From Pseudomonas viridiflava (lineage in GTDB: Bacteria > Pseudomonadota > Gammaproteobacteria > Pseudomonadales > Pseudomonadaceae), in contig NZ_RBTP01000028.1 of the NCBI RefSeq assembly GCF_003702045.1, forward strand, positions 1 to 64,000: a stretch of DNA of 64,000 bases. The letters are read 5' to 3'. This document shows positions 19,542 through 28,106 of this stretch, piece by piece. The notes beneath the pieces were generated by a model. That model worked only from the letters and a program-made list of their open reading frames with translations. It was not told the DNA's origin and did not search any database. Position 1 is the stretch's first letter. Every line of letters begins with the position of its first letter. Made by a program: the position numbers and the translations under genes.

Positions 19542-20705
19542 ATGACCGTGTTGAAGATGACCGACCTCGATCTGCAAGGTAAACGTGTACTGATTCGTGA
19601 AGACCTCAACGTCCCTGTAAAGGACGGCGTTGTCAGCAGCGATGCACGTATTCTTGCTTCGCTGCCGACCATCAAGCTGGCGCTGGAAAAGGGGGCGGCC
19701 GTGATGGTCTGCTCGCACCTGGGTCGCCCGACCGAAGGCGAGTTCTCCGCAGAGAACAGCCTCAAGCCGGTTGCCGACTACCTGAGCAAGGCCCTGGGCC
19801 GCGACGTTCCGCTGGTTGCCGAGTACCTGGACGGCGTTGACGTCAAGCCGGGTGATGTCGTGCTGTTCGAAAACGTGCGCTTCAACAAGGGCGAGAAAAA
19901 GAACGCCGATGAGCTGGCGCAGAAATACGCCGCGCTGTGCGACGTGTTCGTGATGGACGCTTTCGGCACCGCACACCGCGCCGAAGGCTCGACCCACGGC
20001 GTGGCCAAATTCGCCAAGGTTGCCGCGGCAGGCCCGCTGCTGGCTGCCGAACTGGATGCACTGGGCAAGGCGCTCGGCGCTCCGGCCCAGCCAATGGCGG
20101 CCATCGTTGCCGGTTCCAAGGTGTCCACCAAGCTGGACGTGCTCAACAGCCTGAGCGCGATCTGCAATCAGTTGATCGTCGGCGGCGGCATCGCCAATAC
20201 CTTCCTGGCCGCAGCCGGTCACAAAGTCGGCAAATCCCTGTACGAGCCGGATCTCTTGGACACCGCACGCGAAATCGCCGGCAAGGTCAGCGTGCCCTTG
20301 CCGACCGACGTCGTGGTTGCCAAAGAATTTGCCGAGAGCGCCACTGCCACCGTCAAGCTGATCGCCGACGTTGCCGATGACGACATGATTCTGGACATCG
20401 GTCCGCAAACCGCTGCGCACTTCGCCGACTTGTTGAAATCTTCGAAGACTATCCTGTGGAACGGCCCGGTGGGCGTGTTCGAATTCGATCAGTTTGGCGA
20501 AGGCACCAAGACACTGGCCAAGGCCATTGCCGAAAGCCCTGCGTTTTCCATCGCGGGCGGTGGCGACACACTGGCCGCCATCGACAAGTACGGCGTGGCC
20601 GAACAGATTTCCTATATTTCCACAGGCGGCGGCGCGTTCCTCGAGTTCGTGGAAGGCAAGGTCCTGCCAGCGGTTGAAATGCTTGAACAACGCGCCAAGG
20701 CCTGA
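19542..20705 (+). CDS. pgk: Phosphoglycerate kinase
   Basis: This 387-residue enzyme interconverts 1,3-bisphosphoglycerate and 3-phosphoglycerate with ADP/ATP. The typical stretches are present: [36 protein letters not shown], and [14 protein letters not shown] near the C-terminus. The ATG at 19542 is preceded by AGGAA. It follows epd closely and precedes three small lipoprotein genes and fba, so the plus-strand group supplies both glycolysis/gluconeogenesis and pentose-phosphate steps. Confidence 0.97.
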   Translation: MTVLKMTDLDLQGKRVLIREDLNVPVKDGVVSSDARILASLPTIKLALEKGAAVMVCSHLGRPTEGEFSAENSLKPVADYLSKALGRDVPLVAEYLDGVDVKPGDVVLFENVRFNKGEKKNADELAQKYAALCDVFVMDAFGTAHRAEGSTHGVAKFAKVAAAGPLLAAELDALGKALGAPAQPMAAIVAGSKVSTKLDVLNSLSAICNQLIVGGGIANTFLAAAGHKVGKSLYEPDLLDTAREIAGKVSVPLPTDVVVAKEFAESATATVKLIADVADDDMILDIGPQTAAHFADLLKSSKTILWNGPVGVFEFDQFGEGTKTLAKAIAESPAFSIAGGGDTLAAIDKYGVAEQISYISTGGGAFLEFVEGKVLPAVEMLEQRAKA

Positions 20706-20733
20706 ATCCGGGCTTTTGGACAAGGAGTCGTAC

Positions 20734-20967
20734 ATGGTCAGGGCATTACCGTTGTTTCTCATCGCAGGTTTGCTGGGCGGTTGTGCAGGCAAGCCTGAAG
20801 CCGAAGAGGCAGAGAGCACTGCCCCGACCGATGTGCTTCATTTGAGTTGCTACCAGGCGGGATGGCAGGCTGAAACGGTGCCAGTGATCTACAAGCGCGG
20901 CGGGCAGGAGGTATGGGATCGTTACGAATTCATGCCCAAAGCAACAGGATTGCCAGGCTGTCCGTGA
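20734..20967 (+). CDS. Small lipoprotein, hypothetical
   Basis: This 77-residue protein starts with a lipoprotein signal (FLIAGLLGGC, lipobox LLGGC at about residue 17) and an acidic linker. It has two further Cys residues (LSCYQAG and LPGCP) that could pair. AAGGAG is 7-8 bases upstream of the ATG. It lies 28 bases after pgk on the same strand. No function is recognised. The short Cys-bounded domain recalls MliC-type lysozyme inhibitors but is too divergent to call. Confidence 0.7.
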   Translation: MVRALPLFLIAGLLGGCAGKPEAEEAESTAPTDVLHLSCYQAGWQAETVPVIYKRGGQEVWDRYEFMPKATGLPGCP

Positions 20968-21052
20968 GCCGGGTTGAAGTCTTTACGGCAACCTCGGCAG
21001 GCTTCAGCGGTCATTAATGGGTGGACATCTTTTATGAAGAAGGAGTTTTGCC

Positions 21053-21250
21053 ATGAAGATCGCTGCCCTGGCGCTTGTGAGTTGCGTTGTGTTAGCCGGC
21101 TGTGCCGGTTCCGGTTCTCATGCCGGTGCCTGCAAAATATTCAGCCCGGCCTCCGTGGATGTGCCGACGACCGAGAACAATCAACGGGTTGAGGCGCGCG
21201 TTACGGGTGAACCGGCCGATGACCGTAAACAGGAACAGAATTGCCCTTGA
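21053..21250 (+). CDS. Small lipoprotein, hypothetical
   Basis: This 65-residue protein has a clear lipobox (VVLAGCAG, Cys about residue 17) and two more Cys residues in the mature part (ACKIF and QNCP at the end). AAGGAG precedes the ATG. It is the second of three consecutive small lipoproteins between pgk and fba. Its function is unknown. Confidence 0.65.
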   Translation: MKIAALALVSCVVLAGCAGSGSHAGACKIFSPASVDVPTTENNQRVEARVTGEPADDRKQEQNCP

Positions 21251-21303
21251 TACAACGAAACCACAGGCACGCGCCGGGTTTCGCAGGGCAGCCAGGAGAA
21301 GTC

Positions 21304-21630
21304 ATGAAAGGCTTGATTGCCCTCGGAATATTGGCGGGGCTTGGCGGTTGCTCAATGATGAGCGCACCGCAACAGAATGATCCTTGGAACCACTGGACAT
21401 GTGACAGTGGTGCCGAAATTCACTGGCGCTATATCGATTCAGCTAAAAAAGAAGTGGATGCGCGTCTGAATCAGAGCGATCAGGTTTTCCGGCTTAAAGC
21501 CGAACCGGGCGCTTCCAGTGGCACGCTTTACAGCAATAATGTGTTGGCGTTCGACAACAAAGGCAGCGAAGGCCTGGTGTACTGGGACGCTACCAACGAT
21601 TTGATCGGTCGCGGCTGCAAGGCCCGATAA
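21304..21630 (+). CDS. MliC-family lipoprotein (C-type lysozyme inhibitor-like)
   Basis: This 108-residue protein has a lipobox (LAGLGGCS) and a mature domain that starts with HWTCDSG. It includes EPGASSGTLYSNNVLAF and ends with GRGCKAR. The Cys pair and the SSGTLYSNN segment match the membrane-bound lysozyme inhibitor (MliC) beta-barrel, in which a Ser/Gly loop inserts into the lysozyme active site. AGGAG lies about 6 bases upstream of the ATG at 21304. It should act in the outer membrane/periplasm. The next gene, fba, follows by 114 bases. Confidence 0.8.
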   Translation: MKGLIALGILAGLGGCSMMSAPQQNDPWNHWTCDSGAEIHWRYIDSAKKEVDARLNQSDQVFRLKAEPGASSGTLYSNNVLAFDNKGSEGLVYWDATNDLIGRGCKAR

Positions 21631-21744
21631 GTCGTAGCCGATGCACCACCCGCAGGGCCTCGGGCCCTTGCGTATAACTTGAATAGCAGCCGCCACTACG
21701 GCAGGCTTGCACGATTAACGACCCTACCGGGAGAGAAACAGACA

Positions 21745-22809
21745 ATGGCACTTATCAGCATGCGCCAGATGTTGGACCACGCAGCCGAGTTCGGCTACGG
21801 CGTTCCAGCTTTCAACGTAAACAACCTGGAACAAATGCGCGCCATTATGGAAGCGGCCGACAAGACCGACTCCCCGGTGATCGTTCAGGCCTCGGCCGGT
21901 GCCCGCAAATACGCCGGTGCCCCGTTCCTGCGTCACCTGATCCTCGCAGCAATCGAAGAATTCCCGCACATCCCGGTGGTCATGCACCAGGACCACGGCA
22001 CCAGCCCCGACATCTGCCAGCGCTCGATCCAGCTGGGCTTCAGTTCGGTGATGATGGACGGCTCGCTGAAAGAAGACGGCAAGTCCCCGGCCGATTACGA
22101 ATACAACGTTGACGTAACCCGTCGCGTGGTGGCCTTCGCTCACGCCTGTGGCGTGTCCGTGGAAGGCGAGCTGGGCGTTCTGGGTTCGCTGGAAACCGGC
22201 ATGGCTGGCGAAGAAGACGGCGTTGGCGCTGAAGGCATCCTGGATCACAGCCAAATGCTGACTGACCCGGAAGAAGCCGCTGACTTCGTGAAGAAGACTC
22301 AGGTCGATGCTCTGGCCATCGCCATCGGCACCAGCCACGGCGCTTACAAGTTCACCAAGCCGCCTACTGGCGACATCCTGGCGATCGAGCGCATCAAAGA
22401 GATCCACAAGCGCATTCCGAACACTCACCTGGTGATGCACGGCTCCTCGTCCGTTCCACAGGAATGGCTGAAGATCATTAACGAATACGGCGGCGACATC
22501 AAAGAGACTTACGGTGTGCCGGTCGAAGAAATCGTTGAAGGCATCAAGCACGGCGTGCGCAAGGTCAATATCGACACCGACCTGCGTCTGGCGTCCACGG
22601 GTGCCATCCGCGAATTCATGGCCAAAAACCGCAGCGAGTTCGACCCGCGCAAGTATCTGGCCAAGACTGTCGTGGCCATGCGTGACGTCTGCATCGCCCG
22701 CTACGAAGCCTTCGGCACCGCTGGCAACGCCTCGAAGATCAAACCGATCTCGCTGGACGCCATGTTCGAACGCTACGCCCGTGGCGAGCTGGATGCCAAG
22801 ATCAACTGA
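21745..22809 (+). CDS. fba: Fructose-bisphosphate aldolase, class II
   Basis: This 354-residue zinc-dependent aldolase interconverts fructose-1,6-bisphosphate with DHAP and glyceraldehyde-3-phosphate. The class II signatures are present: [14 protein letters not shown] at the N-terminus, the zinc-binding [32 protein letters not shown], and [13 protein letters not shown]. The ATG at 21745 gives the usual length. It closes the sugar-phosphate gene group, and a strong terminator follows. Confidence 0.97.
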   Translation: MALISMRQMLDHAAEFGYGVPAFNVNNLEQMRAIMEAADKTDSPVIVQASAGARKYAGAPFLRHLILAAIEEFPHIPVVMHQDHGTSPDICQRSIQLGFSSVMMDGSLKEDGKSPADYEYNVDVTRRVVAFAHACGVSVEGELGVLGSLETGMAGEEDGVGAEGILDHSQMLTDPEEAADFVKKTQVDALAIAIGTSHGAYKFTKPPTGDILAIERIKEIHKRIPNTHLVMHGSSSVPQEWLKIINEYGGDIKETYGVPVEEIVEGIKHGVRKVNIDTDLRLASTGAIREFMAKNRSEFDPRKYLAKTVVAMRDVCIARYEAFGTAGNASKIKPISLDAMFERYARGELDAKIN

Positions 22810-22825
22810 GTTGATTGAGCATTGA

Positions 22826-22853
22826 GAAAACCCGCAGTGATGCGGGTTTTTTT
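22826..22853 (+). terminator. Intrinsic terminator after fba
   Basis: AAAACCCGCA and TGCGGGTTTT pair around a short loop, followed by a run of seven or more T residues. Confidence 0.92.
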
Positions 22854-22884
22854 ACGCCTGTCAGAAATCTGCGATGCCGGTGGA

Positions 22885-23012
22885 ATGTGACGCAGAGGGT
22901 CACGGGCTGCATGCCCACTCGGAGCGTGAGTACGATCTGCGTAAGATACACCGACGCTCGTTCCCACGCTCTGCGTGGTAACGCCTCTCAGGGCGCTCCG
23001 CGTCCGCTTCGT
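22885..23012. repeat. REP-like palindromic repeat (GTTCCCACGCTCTGCGTGG family)
   Basis: This is a compound of GC-rich inverted repeats (GTGACGCAGAGGGTCAC, CGTTCCCACGCTCTGCGTGG, GGGCGCTCCGCGTCC). Related copies occur at about 39226-39330, 45342-45405, 58948-59062 and 62080-62160. All are between genes. Confidence 0.75.
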
Positions 23013-23086
23013 AGGTGATACGTGGGATTCTCATGTGGGAGGCGGCTTGTATCTGTGTCATCAAAGGTGGGGCATCAGCGCGTTCC

Positions 23087-23506
23087 CTAAGCCGACTTCA
23101 TCAGCCCCGCACATGCCGTCTTGTAAGCCTCATGCTGGTATTTGTTCAGCGTGTCGGGCAGGGCGAAAGCGTGTTTCTTGTTCTGGGCGTTGATAGTTTG
23201 CGGGGAAACGAGCGTCACATCGCAATCGGACAGTAGCTGAAACACCGTCTCGATCTTGAACGTGGTCGGGCCACCGGCAAATTCGCCTTTCTTGCTGCGT
23301 TTCTTGATCGCGACATGGCTGATGCCGTTCTCGCGCACAAAACTGGCGATCTGGGTGGCGAACGCTTTGACGTTGGCGGACTCGTCGTCATCCTCCAGCG
23401 CAATCTTCTTGGTCGCCAGTGGCAAGTGTGCGATGCCGCCTTGCTGACGCGTGGCCAGAGCAAAGATGGCTTCACTGCCTTTGATTTCTACACCGCAAAT
23501 AATCAT
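23087..23506 (-). CDS. DUF3010 family protein
   Basis: This 139-residue protein starts MIICGVEIKGSEAIFAL and contains ISHVAIKKRSKKGEFAGGP and a C-terminal KHAFALPDTLNKYQHEAY. This matches the DUF3010 family of gammaproteobacteria. The N-terminal beta-strand/Gly/acidic pattern recalls RNase H-like folds, but that is an inference. It has no membrane segments or signal peptide. It is a stand-alone gene whose cellular role is not known. Confidence 0.8.
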   Translation of the reverse strand: MIICGVEIKGSEAIFALATRQQGGIAHLPLATKKIALEDDDESANVKAFATQIASFVRENGISHVAIKKRSKKGEFAGGPTTFKIETVFQLLSDCDVTLVSPQTINAQNKKHAFALPDTLNKYQHEAYKTACAGLMKSA

Positions 23507-23560
23507 GAGAAAACCTGATGAAGTGATTCATAAAAGAAACAGGTTATCTCATCGCTGGCG

Positions 23561-23971
23561 TTATTCCTGTGCAATCGACTCCAGATACTCCGACCGCTCA
23601 TCACTCATGCGCGCTACGCAGTCGTTTTCACTGATGGTGAACGCCTTGCTGCCTGCTGCAGACGGAAACACCTCGACCGCACAATCGGCATCACGCAGCT
23701 TTTCCCAGGCGGACTGGGCCGTCTTGAGCTTGCTGGTGAAATCGTTGAACTGCGTCTTGTTGGCGACGAACTGCGACTGAACCCGCTGCAACAGGTTCTG
23801 AAAGTTTTCCTTAAGCAGTTCTTCGGCGGTATGGCGGCTGTAAGCCGAGCATTCCAGGGTTTGATTGTCACCATCCACACCGTCGCACGGCGTGCTGTCC
23901 GGGTTCTGAGCGGCGTGTGCGCCTGTTGCGACCGACGCCGCCAGGGCCAGGGTCAGGAAAATCGTCTTCAT
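23561..23971 (-). CDS. LprI-like periplasmic protein (DUF1311)
   Basis: This 136-residue protein has a signal peptide (MKTIFLTLALAASVATGAHAA). The mature region has the DUF1311/LprI layout: Cys in TPCDG, TLECSAYSRHTAEELLKENF, a long helix, then DADCAVE and a final NDCVARMSDERSEYL. The four Cys residues should form two disulphides. The start at 23971 is chosen over a longer frame because GGAG lies 7 bases upstream and it begins the signal peptide. Members of this family include lysozyme inhibitors. Confidence 0.82.
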   Translation of the reverse strand: MKTIFLTLALAASVATGAHAAQNPDSTPCDGVDGDNQTLECSAYSRHTAEELLKENFQNLLQRVQSQFVANKTQFNDFTSKLKTAQSAWEKLRDADCAVEVFPSAAGSKAFTISENDCVARMSDERSEYLESIAQE

Positions 23972-24197
23972 TGAGTCGCTCCGATCCATTGATGCCATGA
24001 ATTCTGTCTCAAGCGCGTGGCAATGAACAGGTTTACAACACGGCGTGACGAGGTGCTGTCTCCCTTTGTCGTTTCTTGACGCTTTCGGCAAGCCCCTTGT
24101 CGTTTTTGCACCCGGCTCGCCCGACCCTCCGGCATATGCTGACCTCATTAGCGCCGACAGCCGATTCGGTGCGCAAGAACCAAAAGGGGACAGCCTG

Positions 24198-25175
24198 ATG
24201 AGCCCAGCCGAACTGCACGCCGACAGCATCGTTATTGACGGGCTGATCATCGCCAAATGGAACCGTGAACTGTTTGAAGACATGCGCAAGGGCGGCCTGA
24301 CGATGGCCAACTGCACCGTGTCGGTATGGGAAGGCTTTCAGGCCACCATCAACAGCATTTGCACCAGCCAGAAGCTGATGCGCGAAAACAGCGATCTGGT
24401 GATGCCCGTCCACACCACCGCCGACATCCGCAAGGCCAAGGAACTGGGCAAGACCGGCATCCTGTTCGGCTTCCAGAATGCCCATGCCTATGAGGATCAG
24501 ATTGGCTACGTCGAGATCTTCAAGAAGCTGGGCGTGGGTATCGTGCAGATGTGCTACAACACCCAGAATCTGGTGGGCACAGGCTGTTACGAGCGCGACG
24601 GAGGTCTGTCGGGTTTTGGTCGCGAGATCGTGGCCGAGATGAACCGTGTGGGCGTGATGTGCGACCTGTCCCACGTGGGCTCCAAGACCTCTGAAGAGGT
24701 CATTCTGGAATCGAAGAAGCCGGTCTGCTATTCCCACTGCCTGCCTTCCGGTCTTAAAGAACACCCGCGCAACAAGTCCGACGCTGAACTGAAGTTCATC
24801 GCCGATCATGGCGGCTTTGTCGGCGTAACCATGTTCGCGCCGTTTCTGGCCAAGGGGATCGAGTCGACCATCGACGACTACGCCGAAGCCATCGAATACG
24901 TGATGAACATCGTCGGCGAGGACGCCATCGGCATCGGCACCGATTTCACTCAAGGTCATGGCCAGGACTTCTTTGAGTACCTGACCCACGACAAGGGCTA
25001 TGCCCGCCGCCTGACCAATTTCGGCAAGATCATCAACCCGCTGGGCATCCGCACCGTGGGCGAATTTCCCAACCTGACCGAAACCCTGCTCAAACGCGGC
25101 CATCCCGAGCGCGTGGTGCGCAAGATCATGGGCGAAAACTGGGTGAACGTTCTCGCCGACGTCTGGGGCGAATAA
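24198..25175 (+). CDS. M19 dipeptidase-like protein of the glycine-betaine catabolic cluster
   Basis: This 325-residue protein of the membrane dipeptidase (M19) family has its barrel signatures: FQNAHAYED, MCDLSHVGSKTSEEV, CYSHCLPSG and GIGTDFTQG. Two His (159 and 180) and the catalytic-type Asp249 are kept. The usual HxD near the N-terminus is replaced (D14-G15-L16-I17-I18), and the usual bridging Glu is Gln93. The ATG at 24198 with GGGGA upstream is chosen. It lies directly upstream of DUF5943 and dgcA in the order known from Pseudomonas aeruginosa (PA5396-PA5398). It may act on a betaine-related substrate or have lost peptidase activity. Confidence 0.85.
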   Translation: MSPAELHADSIVIDGLIIAKWNRELFEDMRKGGLTMANCTVSVWEGFQATINSICTSQKLMRENSDLVMPVHTTADIRKAKELGKTGILFGFQNAHAYEDQIGYVEIFKKLGVGIVQMCYNTQNLVGTGCYERDGGLSGFGREIVAEMNRVGVMCDLSHVGSKTSEEVILESKKPVCYSHCLPSGLKEHPRNKSDAELKFIADHGGFVGVTMFAPFLAKGIESTIDDYAEAIEYVMNIVGEDAIGIGTDFTQGHGQDFFEYLTHDKGYARRLTNFGKIINPLGIRTVGEFPNLTETLLKRGHPERVVRKIMGENWVNVLADVWGE

Positions 25176-25259
25176 CCCGCCAGTCACACCTGAGCCCTCT
25201 TACACGCTCACCGCCCTGTTGCGGTGGGTGTAACCCGAATCATCTGGAGTTTGTTCCCC

Positions 25260-25790
25260 ATGGCCAAAATCGCCCCGCAACTGCCCATCGAAGTCGACAG
25301 CGAAACCGGTGTCTGGACCTCCGACGCACTGCCGATGCTCTACGTGCCTCGCCACTTTTTCGTTAACAACCACATGGGCATCGAAGAAGTGCTGGGTGCC
25401 GACGCCTACGCCGAGATTCTCTACAAGGCGGGCTACAAATCGGCCTGGCACTGGTGTGAAAAGGAAGCCGAATGCCACGGCATCGAAGGCGTGGCGGTGT
25501 TTGAGCACTACATGAATCGTCTGTCGCAGCGCGGCTGGGGGCTGTTCAAGATCCAGGACATTGACCTCGAAAAAGGCACCGCCAGCGTCAAGCTTGAGCA
25601 CTCCTGCTTCGTGTATGTCTACGGCAAGGTCGGTCGCAAGGTTGATTACATGTTCACCGGCTGGTTCGCGGGTGCGATGGATCAGGTGCTGGCAGCCAGC
25701 GGAAGCTCCATCCGCACAGTGGCCGAGCAGGTCTACGGTGGTTCGGAAGAAGGTCATGACGACGGACTCTTTATCGTCAAGCCGCTGTAA
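25260..25790 (+). CDS. DUF5943 protein upstream of dgcA (4-vinyl-reductase-like)
   Basis: This 176-residue protein has MLYVPRHFFVNNHMGIEEVLG, then WHWCEKEAECHG and FVYVYGKVGRKVDYMFTGWFAGAMDQ. The last resembles the V4R/4-vinyl-reductase small-molecule binding fold. It is the PA5397 equivalent, between the M19-like protein and dgcA. There are 84 bases on the left and 15 on the right, so co-transcription with dgcA is likely. The function is unproven. A binding or accessory role in dimethylglycine oxidation is inferred from position only. Confidence 0.75.
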   Translation: MAKIAPQLPIEVDSETGVWTSDALPMLYVPRHFFVNNHMGIEEVLGADAYAEILYKAGYKSAWHWCEKEAECHGIEGVAVFEHYMNRLSQRGWGLFKIQDIDLEKGTASVKLEHSCFVYVYGKVGRKVDYMFTGWFAGAMDQVLAASGSSIRTVAEQVYGGSEEGHDDGLFIVKPL

Positions 25791-25805
25791 GTCGAGGATC
25801 GCGTT

Positions 25806-27866
25806 ATGGCTTTCGAAGCGATGTTCCAGCCGATCCAGATCGGCAAGCTCACCATCCGCAACCGCGTGCTCAGCACGGCGCATGCCGAGGTTTACGCCAC
25901 CGATGGCGGGATGACCACTGACCGCTACGTGAAGTATTACGAAGAGAAAGCCAAGGGCGGTATCGGTCTGGCGATCTGTGGCGGCTCATCCAGTGTTGCG
26001 ATCGACAGCCCGCAAAGCTGGTGGAAGTCGGTCAACCTTGCCACTGACCGGATCATCCCGCACTTCCAGAATCTGGCCGACGCCATGCACAAGCACGGCG
26101 CCAAGATCATGATTCAGATCACCCACATGGGTCGCCGCTCCCGCTGGGATGGCGATCACTGGCCAACCCTGCTGTCGCCGTCGGGTATCCGCGAGCCGGT
26201 ACACCGCGCCACCTGCAAGACCATCGAGCCGGAAGAAATCTGGCGCGTGATCGGCAACTACGCCAGCGCCGCCGCACGCGCCAAGGCGGGTGGCCTGGAC
26301 GGTGTGGAGCTGTCGGCCGTGCATCAGCACATGATCGATCAGTTCTGGAGCCCGCGGGTCAACAAGCGTACGGACGAGTGGGGAGGCAGCTTCGAGAACC
26401 GCATGCGCTTCGGTCTGGAAGTGATCAAGGCCGTGCGCAAGGAGGTCGGTCCCGACTTCTGTGTAGGCCTGCGTCTTTGCGGCGACGAGTTTCACCCCGA
26501 TGGCCTGAGCCACGAGGACATGAAGCAGATCGCCAAGTATTACGACGACACCGGCATGATCGACTTCATCGGTGTCGTGGGGTCGGGGTGTGACACGCAC
26601 AACACGCTGGCCAACGTGATCCCCAACATGAGCTATCCGCCGGAGCCGTTTCTGCACTTGGCGGCCGGTATCAAGGAAGTGGTCAAGGCGCCTGTGCTGC
26701 ATGCGCAGAACATCAAGGACCCGAACCAGGCCACGCGGATTCTGGAAGGTGGCTATGTCGACATGGTCGGCATGACGCGCGCGCACATCGCCGATCCGCA
26801 CCTGATCGCCAAGATCAAGATGGGCCAGATCGACCAGATCAAGCAGTGCGTGGGCGCCAACTACTGCATCGACCGCCAGTATCAAGGGCTGGACGTGCTG
26901 TGCATCCAGAACGCTGCCACGTCGCGTGAATACATGGGCGTGCCGCACATCATCGAAAAATCCAGCGGGCCGAAACGCAAGGTGGTGATCGTGGGTGCCG
27001 GGCCTGCCGGGATGGAGGCTGCGCGTGTGTCTGCCGAGCGTGGACATGACGTGACGCTGTTCGAGAAAAAGGAGTTCATTGGCGGGCAAATCACCACGGC
27101 CTCGAAAGCGCCGCAGCGTGACCAGATTGCCGGTATCACCCGCTGGTTCCAGCTGGAACTGGCGCGGCTGAAAGTCGATCTGCGTCTGGGCACCGCGGCC
27201 GATGCAGCCACTATTCTCGACCTGCGCCCCGACATTGTGGTGCTGGCGGTGGGCGGTCATCCGTTTCTGGAACAGAACGAGCATTGGGGCGCAGCCGAAG
27301 GGCTGGTGGTCAGCAGTTGGGACGTGCTGGATGGCAAAGTTGCGCCGGGCAAGAACGTGTTGGTCTACGACACGATTTGCGAGTTCACGGGCATGTCCGT
27401 CGCGGACTTTCTGGCCGACAAGGGCAGCCAGGTCGAGATCGTGACCGATGACATCAAGCCGGGCGTGGCGATTGGCGGTACGTCGTTTCCGACCTACTAC
27501 CGCAGCATGTACCCCAAGGAAGTGATCATGACCGGCGACATGATGCTGGAAAAGGTCTATCGCGAAGGCGACAAGCTGGTGGCGGTGCTGGAGAACGAAT
27601 ACACCGGGGCCAAGGAAGAGCGGGTCGTGGATCAGGTGGTGGTGGAGAACGGTGTACGTCCCGACGAGGCGATTTACTACGCGCTCAAGGAAGGCTCGCG
27701 TAACAAGGGCCAGATCGACATCGATGCGTTGTTCGCCATCCAGCCGCAGCCTTCGTTGAGTGAGCCGGGCGACGGCTACCTGCTGTTCCGGATCGGCGAT
27801 TGCGTGGCGCAGCGCAACACCCATGCAGCGATCTATGACGGCCTGCGCCTTTGTAAGGACTTTTAA
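25806..27866 (+). CDS. dgcA: Dimethylglycine demethylase subunit DgcA
   Basis: This 686-residue protein has an old-yellow-enzyme type FMN barrel (about 1-370; ITHMGRRSRWDGDHW and WGGSFENRMRF). An iron-sulfur loop with spaced Cys (CVGANYCIDRQ, VLCIQNAA) follows. The C-terminal FAD/NAD half begins KVVIVGAGPAGMEAARVSAERG at about 394. This is the trimethylamine-dehydrogenase-like layout of DgcA, which demethylates dimethylglycine to sarcosine and passes electrons on to DgcB and an electron-transfer flavoprotein. It is followed by a REPIN and then dgcB. Confidence 0.92.
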   Translation: MAFEAMFQPIQIGKLTIRNRVLSTAHAEVYATDGGMTTDRYVKYYEEKAKGGIGLAICGGSSSVAIDSPQSWWKSVNLATDRIIPHFQNLADAMHKHGAKIMIQITHMGRRSRWDGDHWPTLLSPSGIREPVHRATCKTIEPEEIWRVIGNYASAAARAKAGGLDGVELSAVHQHMIDQFWSPRVNKRTDEWGGSFENRMRFGLEVIKAVRKEVGPDFCVGLRLCGDEFHPDGLSHEDMKQIAKYYDDTGMIDFIGVVGSGCDTHNTLANVIPNMSYPPEPFLHLAAGIKEVVKAPVLHAQNIKDPNQATRILEGGYVDMVGMTRAHIADPHLIAKIKMGQIDQIKQCVGANYCIDRQYQGLDVLCIQNAATSREYMGVPHIIEKSSGPKRKVVIVGAGPAGMEAARVSAERGHDVTLFEKKEFIGGQITTASKAPQRDQIAGITRWFQLELARLKVDLRLGTAADAATILDLRPDIVVLAVGGHPFLEQNEHWGAAEGLVVSSWDVLDGKVAPGKNVLVYDTICEFTGMSVADFLADKGSQVEIVTDDIKPGVAIGGTSFPTYYRSMYPKEVIMTGDMMLEKVYREGDKLVAVLENEYTGAKEERVVDQVVVENGVRPDEAIYYALKEGSRNKGQIDIDALFAIQPQPSLSEPGDGYLLFRIGDCVAQRNTHAAIYDGLRLCKDF

Positions 27867-27928
27867 GAGCTCCCTTCCAATGGGAGATCCCACCAAGTCT
27901 TCGACATAGCGCTGTCGCGCAGCAAGCT

Positions 27929-28047
27929 CCGTGGGAGCGGGGTGGGAGCGGACCGGGCGACGCTCCGGTTGTCCGCGAATGCAGAGTTTCGGCCACTGCA
28001 TCTGCGTCGGATGTACCGGCCTTTTCGCGGACAAGTCCGCTCCCACG
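27929..28047. repeat. REPIN (GTGGGAGCGGA...TCCGCTCCCAC) between dgcA and dgcB
   Basis: Two inverted REP cores face each other: GTGGGAGCGGACC...TTGTCCGCGAA on the left and TTTTCGCGGACAAGTCCGCTCCCAC on the right, with about 50 bases between. The inner part matches the element at 37572-37660 (GATGTACCGGCC / GAATGTACAGGCC). It lies inside an otherwise continuous operon. Confidence 0.85.
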
Positions 28048-28106
28048 AGTTGAGTTTCTTCAGTGGGTTACAGGTTGTTTGATAAGCGGATCGGAGCAGA
28101 GACAAC

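Noticed and set aside
25986..28046. 686-codon minus-strand frame opposite dgcA
   Set aside because: It is a shadow of dgcA and has no family features.
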